A stretch of DNA of 26,622 bases from IMG/VR virus record IMGVR_UViG_3300036770_004502, positions 1 through 26,622 of that record, one strand, 5' to 3'. The notes beneath the pieces are model-generated. The model saw nothing but the letters and a program-made list of their open reading frames with translations, did no database searches and was not told the DNA's origin. This stretch comes from a virus. Shown one piece after another: positions 15,275-22,019 of the stretch (its first letter is position 1; each line of letters begins with the position of its first letter). The translations under genes were made by a program, and so were the position numbers.

Positions 15275-15907
15275 TTACTCCACCAAGCCCGAGAAGGTGC
15301 CAGGCTCGACACGCAGGTTGGGCTCGTTCAGCAGCGCCTCGATCTGCTCTTGAGTCAGAGCCGACAGCGCGACGCCATGCCCCTCAGGGGTGAACTGCAT
15401 GCCGCAGCGCCGGAAGCCGGCCTCCGGTACCGAGCGAATGAATAGCCCCTCCACATCGACGTCGCCGAGCGAGTCAATGAGGGCTCGCATGGTGTCGCCG
15501 GGCTCGTTGTCCTGGAGCGGGCGCGGCAGTGTCACCACATACTCACCCTCGCCATTCAGGGAGCCAGTGAGTACGAGCGGAGACGGCGCCCCAGTGCCCA
15601 TCACCACAACGACAACCTGCTTGGCTGGCTGAGCAACCTCTTGGGGGTGGGCTTCCTGCCCGGCATTGCCCCCGGCGCCTTCAACGGCCGGGGCGGCACC
15701 CGCAGGTGCCTCGATCGCGGTGGTCTGATCGGAGGAGGCAGTGGCCGAAGCCGCTGCTCCCGTGGTGCCGGCCGGCGCCGAGGCGTCGACCTGGGTAGGG
15801 CCCGCCGGCTGGTTGGCCAGCTGTTCGGCGGGTGCAGCGGCAGCCGGCTGAGCGGCGTCCTTGCCTGCAACTGCGGGTTGGGGTGCGACATTACGCTTAG
15901 CAGCCAT
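15275..15907 (-). CDS. Mu gp35/HI1506-like head protein with Ala/Pro-rich N-terminus
   Basis: A 210-residue protein with two parts. Residues 1-95 are a low-complexity Ala/Pro/Gln/Thr stretch with no predicted fold. Residues about 95-205 are structured, and the C-terminal GFRRCGMQFTPEGHGVALSA followed by LTQEQIEALLNEPNLRVEP matches the FluMu gp35 pattern (x-G-R-x-F-T ... L-T-x-x-Q-x-x-x-L-x-x-x-P-x-L-x-V). A strong GGAGGTGA site precedes the ATG. Its place right after the major capsid gene matches Mu. Role unknown; perhaps capsid-surface or neck related. Confidence 0.75.
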   Translation of the reverse strand: MAAKRNVAPQPAVAGKDAAQPAAAAPAEQLANQPAGPTQVDASAPAGTTGAAASATASSDQTTAIEAPAGAAPAVEGAGGNAGQEAHPQEVAQPAKQVVVVVMGTGAPSPLVLTGSLNGEGEYVVTLPRPLQDNEPGDTMRALIDSLGDVDVEGLFIRSVPEAGFRRCGMQFTPEGHGVALSALTQEQIEALLNEPNLRVEPGTFSGLVE

Positions 15908-15919
15908 GGCTCACCTCCA

Positions 15920-16813
15920 TCAGGCCAGCCACGGGGTGACGAGCACGTCCACCACGTCGCGGTTGATGTTGGTGGCGCCGGCAGCATTGCGTTCGGCCTT
16001 GACCACTTCCAGGGCCTTCTCGCGCAGGCTCGGCGGCACTACCAGGAGCTTCGGTCGGATGCCCAGCGGGCGGCCGTTGTCGCCCTTCATGCTCTGCATG
16101 GCGGCATAGGCGGCGCCGAAGTTGGCGGCATCCAGGGTCTGCTTGCTTGCATACGCCAGCTGCCAGAGGCCGTAGCCGACGTTCAGGCGCGCATCCACAC
16201 CCCAGACGTATTCCTTGCGGTCGAAGACGTTGTCGTCGGTCTCGGCCGTCTTCGCCACGAAGTTGTAGGGCTTGCGCTTCTGCAGGATCAGCGGGCGGAT
16301 CATGCGGGTGGTGTCCAGCAGGTACCACGGCGTACCGCTGCCGCCCTGGAAGTTGCTCACCGAGGTTTCCTGACCGTTGGCGCCGATCACCGGGTGGTCG
16401 GTATCGAAGAAGTACTGGCCGTCGTAGCACTTGCCGGTGAAACCGCCTTGCAGCAGCGCATACACCAGCTCGGCCGGGTGTTCCTTGGCGTCCTGGCCCA
16501 GCTGAGCCATCAGCGGGGAGTAGATGCCGTACTGGTCGTCCTCGATCGCTTCGCGAGGCACGCCCACGGTGTTCTCGAACGACTTGTTCTTGATCGAGTA
16601 GTCGTGCAGGCCGAGGTTCTGCACCACGCGATCACCGATCCACTCGCGGAAGCGGGTCGTGGCGCCCAGCCAGCCATAGGTTTCGATGGCGGTACCGGAC
16701 TTCACCTCCAGCACAAGCTGGTCGTAGTCGATCGCAGCGCCGGCAAAGGCGTTGGCGAACGCGGCCTTGTAGCCGGTGTGGAGGATGGAAAGGTTGGCTT
16801 TGTTGATGATCAT
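15920..16813 (-). CDS. Major capsid protein (Mu gpT-like)
   Basis: A 297-residue protein of the Mu gpT family (HK97 fold). The N-terminus (MIINKANLSILHTGYKAAF), the E-loop region (TFREWIGDRVV type: RFREWIGDRVVQNLGLHDYS), the FENTVGVPREAIEDDQYGIY segment and the FFDTDHPVIGANG segment are typical. Length is close to Mu gpT (305). AAAGGAG about 10 bases upstream supports the start. It follows the protease/scaffold and decoration genes, as usual. No cleavage site is obvious near the N-terminus. Confidence 0.93.
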   Translation of the reverse strand: MIINKANLSILHTGYKAAFANAFAGAAIDYDQLVLEVKSGTAIETYGWLGATTRFREWIGDRVVQNLGLHDYSIKNKSFENTVGVPREAIEDDQYGIYSPLMAQLGQDAKEHPAELVYALLQGGFTGKCYDGQYFFDTDHPVIGANGQETSVSNFQGGSGTPWYLLDTTRMIRPLILQKRKPYNFVAKTAETDDNVFDRKEYVWGVDARLNVGYGLWQLAYASKQTLDAANFGAAYAAMQSMKGDNGRPLGIRPKLLVVPPSLREKALEVVKAERNAAGATNINRDVVDVLVTPWLA

Positions 16814-16828
16814 CTGAGTGTCGCTCCT

Positions 16829-17236
16829 TTAGATCTCGACCCAGACGCCATCGCTATCCACGTCGCGGATAACGCCAGCGGCCGATCGGGTGTTGGTGCC
16901 ATTGGTCTTGGCGACGGTCTGGTCATCGACGATGTAGGCCGTGGCGCCGATATCGGCGCGGGTGATCTCGTCGGCGGAAGCGCTGTTGGCGAACGGGAAA
17001 CAGCCGCGGTTGGTGTCGACACGCTTGTCACCAGCAGCACCGGTGGAGTTGTCCACCTGCTCCTGGGCGACACCGCGAGCCTTGAGGGAGGTAGAGGTGC
17101 TACCCGGCACGGCGTAGCCCGACGCGTTGATGCACACCAGCGCGCCGGCGTAGATCTTGGTGGTGCCGGCTACCGGGTCACTGAAGACCTTGGCGTCACG
17201 GCGTTTGGTGTTGCGATCCTTGGTGAGCGCGGCCAT
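16829..17236 (-). CDS. Head decoration / capsid cement protein (DUF2190-like)
   Basis: A 135-residue beta-rich protein between protease/scaffold and major capsid genes, where decoration proteins lie. It starts AALTKDRNTKRRDAKVFSDP and includes a short beta pattern (KIYAGALVCINASGYAVPG, ATAYIVDDQTV, GVIRDVDSDGVWVEI) as in DUF2190-type capsid cement proteins. AGGAGG occurs 9 bases before the ATG. Composition (Thr, Ala, Asp) is like secreted-style virion proteins. Role assigned by position and pattern. Confidence 0.8.
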   Translation of the reverse strand: MAALTKDRNTKRRDAKVFSDPVAGTTKIYAGALVCINASGYAVPGSTSTSLKARGVAQEQVDNSTGAAGDKRVDTNRGCFPFANSASADEITRADIGATAYIVDDQTVAKTNGTNTRSAAGVIRDVDSDGVWVEI

Positions 17237-17240
17237 GGCG

Positions 17241-17795
17241 TCAGGCCTCCTTCGCGGCTTTGAATTGGTCGGCGGTCAGGCCCAGCTGCGAGCAAACCGC
17301 CAGTTCCTCGGAGGTGAGGCCGGTTTTCTCGTCCGGTACCGGAGCCTTGCCGCGAGTCTGGCTGCCCAGCAGAGCAGCAAGCGGCTCGGCCTTGTCCAGA
17401 TAGGCAGTCAGGGCGGCGCGGTTAGACTTGCCGAGGTCACGCGCCCAGTCCTCCATGGACGTGTGCAGGCGACCGTCCTCCAGGGCGGCAGCGATCTCGC
17501 TGTCGAGATCCTTCTGGTCGCGCTCGCCGAGGCGCGCGGTGAGCGCGGCGATATCGCCCTTCAGGCCGTCGACGACCGAGACCGGCACGAACTTCGACGG
17601 GTCGACGCTGGTGGCCGCCTCGGCCTTGAGGCCGGTGCAGGCAGCCAGCACGGCTTCGCCATTGGCTTCGTCATCCAGGCCCAGCGCCTTGCGCAGGTTG
17701 GTGTTGTGAGCGGAGAGCGCAGCAATCGCCTGATCTTCGGTGGTGGCCGCGGCCAGGCCGAGGGCGGCAATTACCGCCAGGTGCAGTTTGTTCAC
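17241..17795 (-). CDS. Scaffold protein (Mu gpZ-like), internal in-frame start
   Basis: The GTG at 17795 (codon 182 of the protease gene) has AGAGGA 7 bases upstream and lies at the junction of the protease and helical scaffold parts. It would give a 184-residue protein starting NKLHLAVIAALGLAAATTED after the initiator. Mu makes its scaffold Z in the same way from within gene I. Seen: the site, start and domain boundary. Inferred: actual use. Confidence 0.65.
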   Translation of the reverse strand: MNKLHLAVIAALGLAAATTEDQAIAALSAHNTNLRKALGLDDEANGEAVLAACTGLKAEAATSVDPSKFVPVSVVDGLKGDIAALTARLGERDQKDLDSEIAAALEDGRLHTSMEDWARDLGKSNRAALTAYLDKAEPLAALLGSQTRGKAPVPDEKTGLTSEELAVCSQLGLTADQFKAAKEA

Positions 17796-18338
17796 GGGGT
17801 TTTCCTCTGAGGGTTCTTCGAACAAGCCGAACGACGCCGCAGCACGCAGACTGAGTTCCTGCATGCCGTCGATTGCCGGGGCATTGGTGAGCGCGCCCAT
17901 CTGTACGTCCAGGACGTCGCCAGTGGTCGGGTGGTAAAGGAAGACGGGAGAGAAGTACTGGTACTCGCCATCGGCGATGTACTGGGCGGCGCGGGCAGTC
18001 AGTTGCACCTTGGCGAACAGGCCCCGGCCTTCGCGCCACTCCAGCTCCTGATACCAACCAGCAGCCGGGGCGGGCTGGCCGTTCTCTTCCTTGAGCAAGG
18101 TCTGGTGCTCGTAGTCCACCACGCGTTTGTTCTTGCGAGCGTGGAAGCGCTCGATGACCTTGGTGGCCACCGCCTGGTCAATGTGCCAGCTCGGCACTTT
18201 GATCTCGCGGCCGTCGGAAGGCTTGAAGTGACCCACAGGTGTTACCTGCAGCCAGATGGTGTTGTCGGCATCGGGCTTGCCCAGCTCGAAGGAGCAGGCG
18301 GCGAGTGCAACAGCGAGGGGGAGGCGTTTGGTCTTCAT
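17241..18338 (-). CDS. Head maturation protease (Mu gpI-like) fused to scaffold
   Basis: A 365-residue protein. The N-terminal part (about 25-165) is the Mu I-type protease: VVDYEHQ (73-79) with H78, GWYQELEWREG, YQYFSPVF with S130 and GALTNAPAIDG (148-158) are the conserved stretches; H78 and S130 are the likely catalytic residues. The C-terminal half is a helical scaffold (Ala/Leu/Asp-rich). An internal start (GTG at 17795) can make the scaffold alone. As in Mu, it is followed by the decoration and capsid genes and preceded by a 214-base gap where Mu has a late promoter. The Shine-Dalgarno at 18338 is weak. Confidence 0.88.
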   Translation of the reverse strand: MKTKRLPLAVALAACSFELGKPDADNTIWLQVTPVGHFKPSDGREIKVPSWHIDQAVATKVIERFHARKNKRVVDYEHQTLLKEENGQPAPAAGWYQELEWREGRGLFAKVQLTARAAQYIADGEYQYFSPVFLYHPTTGDVLDVQMGALTNAPAIDGMQELSLRAAASFGLFEEPSEENPVNKLHLAVIAALGLAAATTEDQAIAALSAHNTNLRKALGLDDEANGEAVLAACTGLKAEAATSVDPSKFVPVSVVDGLKGDIAALTARLGERDQKDLDSEIAAALEDGRLHTSMEDWARDLGKSNRAALTAYLDKAEPLAALLGSQTRGKAPVPDEKTGLTSEELAVCSQLGLTADQFKAAKEA

Positions 18339-18371
18339 GCCGCCAGAGTGAGGCGGCTGCGGTAGCGAGTC

Positions 18372-18389
18372 TTTTCGGTGGGCCGAAAA
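18372..18389. promoter_or_regulatory. TTTTCGG-TGGG-CCGAAAA dyad, copy 1
   Basis: A perfect 7-bp inverted repeat with a 4-base centre, 33 bases upstream of the protease start. It matches the element at 11387-11404 in sequence and orientation, including part of the flank. In Mu the gene-I promoter lies at this place, so a link with late gene activation is plausible. Confidence 0.6.
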
Positions 18390-18462
18390 AATGCGGGGCG
18401 GGAGGTTGGAGCGGCTTTTCTACAAAAGCACGCCGAGGGGGGCAATGGCAATGCCGGAATAC

Positions 18463-18476
18463 GCGTTTATAAACGC
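18463..18476. promoter_or_regulatory. 14-bp AT-centred palindrome before the protease gene
   Basis: GCGTTTATAAACGC is perfectly palindromic and the most AT-rich point in the 214-base gap between the gpG-like and protease genes. TATAAA could serve as a -10 box on the minus strand, but no good -35 box is visible at the right distance. An activator or operator site for a late promoter is an alternative. Confidence 0.45.
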
Positions 18477-18522
18477 TAAAACAGGGGGTGATCGCCGCGT
18501 GGACGAACATCCGTGGCGGGTA

Positions 18523-18537
18523 GCCCCTCTCAGGGGC
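18523..18537 (-). terminator. Short GC hairpin after the gpG-like gene
   Basis: GCCCCT-GAG-AGGGGC on the minus strand is a 6-bp perfect stem within 30 bases of the gpG-like stop. It has no T-run, so it is at best a weak or factor-dependent terminator or an mRNA 3'-end stabiliser. Confidence 0.35.
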
Positions 18538-18552
18538 CTTCTACGGCCGTTT

Positions 18553-19110
18553 TCAGCGAGTGGGGAAAAGATACCTCATGGCGATTCCGGCAATGGCATA
18601 TCCATCCGATTCACTCACGCCCAGGAACGGACGCGCCGGGATGCGTATCTGGTAGGCGCCAATCGTCACCCACTGGGCGAAGTTGCTCTTGCGCTTGCTG
18701 ACAAAGCTGTTGCCCACCTCGCCATTCTTGCCCTGGCGGAAGTAGGCCTGCTGACTACGCGGGGCCACGTCGATGGTGCCGCCGAACTGGTGGATGGCTG
18801 CATAGGGTCGGTTGCTGCCGAACAGCAGCTCGTCACCGTTGACCTGGTAGCGCAGCGTGTTCTTCAGGTAGCCATCGAGCACCAGGATCTTGTCGCCATT
18901 CTTGCGCTTGCGCCGCTGGTAGCGTGGCGAAAGGGCCTGCCAGGGTGTGCCTTCTGGTGAGGTCTGGCTGGCGAAGCGCTGGTCATGGGCGATCATCAGG
19001 TACTCGCCGATATCGTGCAGCAAGGGCTCTGGCCGCCCCATGGCCTGGGCGACCTCGTTGATCACCGCCAGCGCGGCGGTGGCGTCAAACTCAAGCGTGG
19101 CGCCTGCCAT
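18553..19110 (-). CDS. Virion morphogenesis protein (Mu gpG-like)
   Basis: A 185-residue protein of the phage virion morphogenesis (gpG/tail completion) family. The family pattern is clear: helix then RFASQTSPEGTPWQALSPRY (45-64), LVLDGYLKNTLRY (77-89) and FGSNRPYAAIHQFGG (97-111). In this family the role is in joining head and tail. AGGAG is well placed before the ATG. It is separated from the gpF-like gene by 100 bases with a hairpin and from the protease by 214 bases, so it may be a short unit of its own. Confidence 0.9.
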   Translation of the reverse strand: MAGATLEFDATAALAVINEVAQAMGRPEPLLHDIGEYLMIAHDQRFASQTSPEGTPWQALSPRYQRRKRKNGDKILVLDGYLKNTLRYQVNGDELLFGSNRPYAAIHQFGGTIDVAPRSQQAYFRQGKNGEVGNSFVSKRKSNFAQWVTIGAYQIRIPARPFLGVSESDGYAIAGIAMRYLFPTR

Positions 19111-19186
19111 GTTCTGCTCCTATACTGGGGACAACCTGATCGAGTGAGAGAGCCCCTGCCAGGGCCTCCGACCCTACACTCGCGGG

Positions 19187-19212
19187 AAACCCGGTGTGGC
19201 AGCGCCGGGTTT
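19187..19212. terminator. Hairpin at the end of the gpF-like gene
   Basis: AAACCCGG (19187-19194) and CCGGGTTT (19205-19212) form a perfect 8-bp stem with a 10-base loop that includes part of the gpF-like stop codon. On the minus strand only three T residues follow, so it is a weak terminator or attenuator separating the F-like and G-like genes. Confidence 0.5.
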
Positions 19213-20458
19213 AGTCTTGCCTGCGATAAAGCCTGACACCCTGGCGTACTGTCTCCAGGTACTCGTCCTGGTGAGGCGGAAAAGTCGTTACGCCCAACCA
19301 GCCGTCGCTACCCACTTCAAACACCGCAACGGCGGGCACCTGCGAACCCTCCACCATGAATCGCGCCACATAGCGCCTGCGCACCACAGCCTGGCCAACA
19401 GCGCCCAGCCACTCCAGGCGCGTCCATACCTCATCGGGGGCTTTCAGGGCATCGGCAAGCAGGCGCAGCCAGCGGCCCCGTCCGTTCTTGTTGGCCTTCA
19501 GCTCGCCACTCTTGCGCTCAGTGAAAAGCGCTTTGCCCATCACCAAACGCTCGCCCAGCACATCACGGAATACCGCAGGGCGATCCAGGGTGGCGCCGAA
19601 ATCAGCCAGGTAGCTGCTGGCATAGGCTTCGTCAGTCAGCCCCTCGGGCAGCAAGCGCTCGGCCGGCATAACCCTGGGCACTGGCAGCGGATCGCCGGCC
19701 AGACGACTGGGCAGGCCCGGCGCGGAGGCCGGGATCATTTCCTCATCTGGCCGTGGGCGCGGCACCGCGCTCTCCAGCCTGGCCCGGCCTGGGGTGTACT
19801 CGAAACCGGGGTCAATCCCCTGCGGCACCGTCACCGTGCGCGGCCCGTTGGCGCTGCGTTGGCCGATGGTGCGTTCTTCCCAAATGATTGGCGGCGCGGT
19901 ATCCGGCCCGGTCTTGCCCATGCGCACCAGGTCGTCATAGCTCAGGGCCCGCACGCTGCATTGGCAGCCCCAAGCGTTGATCGGGAAGTGGTACTGCCAC
20001 CAGGGATCGTCCCAGCGCAGCACCATGCCGTTCCAGGCCTCATGCTCCGGGCGGGGGTGCTCCACTGCATCGCTGTGGATGTACTGCCAGTAAGGCCGCT
20101 GCTCGCGCACCGCCATCAGCTGCTCATACCGGCCAGCCATGTAGCTGCTCTGCAGGTTGGTGTCGTAGATCACCCGCGAGCGCCAGTTGCGGCCGCCGTT
20201 GTAGCTCCAGCCATACTTGGCCACGATCGTGTCGAAGTCGCGGCGGAAGTCAGCCAGGGTGCGGCCGTCCTCGATAGCCCTCTGCACGGCCTGGCGGAAG
20301 TCGCCCACCAGATCGCTACGGTTGGCGCCTGCGACCATGAAAGCCCAGTCATGCTCACGGCCGTACACATCCGTCCAGCCCTCGGTGGGCAGGTTGAGCT
20401 TGCGGCGCAGGAACTCGTTCTGCTCGCGGAACGGCAGCGAAACCGCGCTAACGGCCAC
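19211..20458 (-). CDS. Minor head protein (Mu gpF-like) with C-terminal PBECR2-like nuclease domain
   Basis: A 415-residue protein. Residues about 1-175 are the Mu F/SPP1 gp7-like minor head part: YDTNLQSSYMAGRYEQ (98-113), RPEHEAWNGMVL (136-147) and FPINAWGCQCSVRAL (158-172) with C165 and C167. Residues 175-280 are a Pro-rich linker. Residues about 285-413 (VFRDVLGERLVMGKALFTER, ANKNGRGRWLRLLADALKAP, VARFMVE, WLGVTTFPP) resemble the PBECR2 family, predicted RNase-like domains of the barnase/EndoU/colicin E5-RelE group that often occur fused to phage head proteins. It overlaps the portal gene by 11 bases. It may be packaged in the capsid; activity is not proven. Confidence 0.85.
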   Translation of the reverse strand: MAVSAVSLPFREQNEFLRRKLNLPTEGWTDVYGREHDWAFMVAGANRSDLVGDFRQAVQRAIEDGRTLADFRRDFDTIVAKYGWSYNGGRNWRSRVIYDTNLQSSYMAGRYEQLMAVREQRPYWQYIHSDAVEHPRPEHEAWNGMVLRWDDPWWQYHFPINAWGCQCSVRALSYDDLVRMGKTGPDTAPPIIWEERTIGQRSANGPRTVTVPQGIDPGFEYTPGRARLESAVPRPRPDEEMIPASAPGLPSRLAGDPLPVPRVMPAERLLPEGLTDEAYASSYLADFGATLDRPAVFRDVLGERLVMGKALFTERKSGELKANKNGRGRWLRLLADALKAPDEVWTRLEWLGAVGQAVVRRRYVARFMVEGSQVPAVAVFEVGSDGWLGVTTFPPHQDEYLETVRQGVRLYRRQD

Positions 20459-22019
20459 CGGCAGCCTCCTGCAGGATCTCCACGCGTCCTTGCAGGGCGG
20501 CGGCAGCCAGGGCCTGCGCCATGACCTCGGCGTACTGCTCCAGGCTCATGTCCGGCAGCAGCCGCTCCAGACCGTCGCGGATCTGTTCCAGGGACTCGGC
20601 CCCCTGCACCAGGTCACGGATGCGCTGAATCCACTGGCCAGTGCTGGCCTGCAGTTGATCGTCCAGCTGCTCCGCAGCAGTTGCCGGGGCCCTGGTTTGC
20701 GCGGTGGCCACCGCCTTGCCTGGCGCGGGCTCAGGCATGGCAGGTGGCGCCACCGGCTCGGCAGCCATCGCCAGCACCTCTTCATCACCATCCGGCTCAG
20801 GGATCGCCAGGCGCTCCTGGGCCCACTGGCGCGGAATCTTGATGCCCATCTTCACCAGCGAGGGCAACGCCTCGGCGTAGTGGGCCAGATCCTCCGGCTC
20901 CTGCGTGATGAACTTCAGGCGCGGGCAGCGGCGCCAGTCACTGGCCAGGCCGTTGAGCACGGCAATCGGATAGACCAGCTGCTGGCTGATCGTCATGGCG
21001 ATCTGCTTGGCGTCAGCGTCACGCAGCTCCTGGCGCACCTCGTTGTGCACGTTGCCCAGGGCATTGGTGCTGCTCTTGCCATCGGCCTGGCTGGTGAGCG
21101 TGCCACCCAGGATGGCCTTGCTCTGCGTGCGCTCGCACCACTCGATCATCAGCTGGAAGGCCGCCGGGTCGCCCTGGGCGGCATTGAGGAACTCCAGCTC
21201 CATGCCGATCGGGATGATGCCAGCGGCGTTGTGGCCCAGCGCGGCCAGGGCGCGCAGCAGGGTCAGCTTCTCCTTCTCGGTCGCGCCGGACGGGTATTTG
21301 CCCACGCGCATGGGGATGCCGTAGATCTCCAGGAACTCGGCCAAGTCGCCCACGCTGTAGTTCTTGAACAGGTACGGCCACACCAGCACCCGGAAAAGCG
21401 CCGAGCGCTCCAGGTACCCGGACTTGGCCCTGTGGGTATGCACGATCCAGCCGAACGGCTGCAGCGGCTCGCCACCGGCGGCGCCACGCAGGCGGATCTC
21501 CTGGCGCAGCCCCCGCACCAGCTGGAACCAGGACTGCGGGCGATGAATGGCGCTCTTCGGCAACCAGGTACCATCCGTGCGCTGCCAGCCATCGAACTCC
21601 AGGCAGGCAAAGCCCTTGCCGATGGCGTCGGTCAGGTCGAACACCAGGTCATCGAAGTCGTCCAGGCCATCGAGCAGGCTGCTCAAGGTCGCGGCAGCGT
21701 CCTTCTCGGCCTTGGTCGCGTTGTCTGGCGGCACGATCTGCCACTCCAGGCCCTGCACGGCGCGGCGGCGCTTGCCCATCTCGGCCATGATGTGGCCGTC
21801 CTTCTCCTCCATGTCCTCGAACAGCTCGTACTGGCCGATGATGTCGCCTTGCTCGGCGGCATCGAGGATCTGCGCCAGGCGCGATGGTGTGAGGCCGCGT
21901 GAGGGGTGGTTGCCCACCTCATGGTGCAGGCTGGTGAGATGGGCGGTCTGCGGCTCGCGCAGCTCGCCGATGCGGATGGGCTGGCCATCCGGGCCGAGGA
22001 TGCGGGACGTGGTCACCAT
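20448..22019 (-). CDS. Portal protein (Mu gp29-like, DUF935)
   Basis: A 523-residue portal protein of the DUF935 family, forming the ring for DNA entry at the capsid vertex. Conserved stretches include MEEKDGHIMAEMGKRRRAVQ, GLEWQIVPP, FDGWQRTDGTWLP, KNYSVGDLAEFLEIYGIPMR, GKYPSGATEKEK and ISQQLVYPIAVLNG. The start ATG at 22019 overlaps the terminase stop by 7 bases; the longer open frame up to 22334 lies inside the terminase gene. The C-terminal Ala/Pro-rich linker (about 420-460) leads to a helical tail. Length matches Mu gp29 (about 512). Confidence 0.93.
   Translation of the reverse strand: MVTTSRILGPDGQPIRIGELREPQTAHLTSLHHEVGNHPSRGLTPSRLAQILDAAEQGDIIGQYELFEDMEEKDGHIMAEMGKRRRAVQGLEWQIVPPDNATKAEKDAAATLSSLLDGLDDFDDLVFDLTDAIGKGFACLEFDGWQRTDGTWLPKSAIHRPQSWFQLVRGLRQEIRLRGAAGGEPLQPFGWIVHTHRAKSGYLERSALFRVLVWPYLFKNYSVGDLAEFLEIYGIPMRVGKYPSGATEKEKLTLLRALAALGHNAAGIIPIGMELEFLNAAQGDPAAFQLMIEWCERTQSKAILGGTLTSQADGKSSTNALGNVHNEVRQELRDADAKQIAMTISQQLVYPIAVLNGLASDWRRCPRLKFITQEPEDLAHYAEALPSLVKMGIKIPRQWAQERLAIPEPDGDEEVLAMAAEPVAPPAMPEPAPGKAVATAQTRAPATAAEQLDDQLQASTGQWIQRIRDLVQGAESLEQIRDGLERLLPDMSLEQYAEVMAQALAAAALQGRVEILQEAAGGR

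Noticed and set aside
15641-17263. Long plus-strand open frame (540 codons) across the capsid, decoration and gp35-like genes
   Set aside because: It is antisense to confidently identified head genes; in GC-rich DNA the opposite strand often stays open. It has no ribosome binding site or recognisable domain.
18178-18510. Open frame of 110 codons across the gap before the protease gene
   Set aside because: It overlaps the protease N-terminus, has no good ribosome binding site, and its translation is rich in Pro, Arg and His like other shadow frames.
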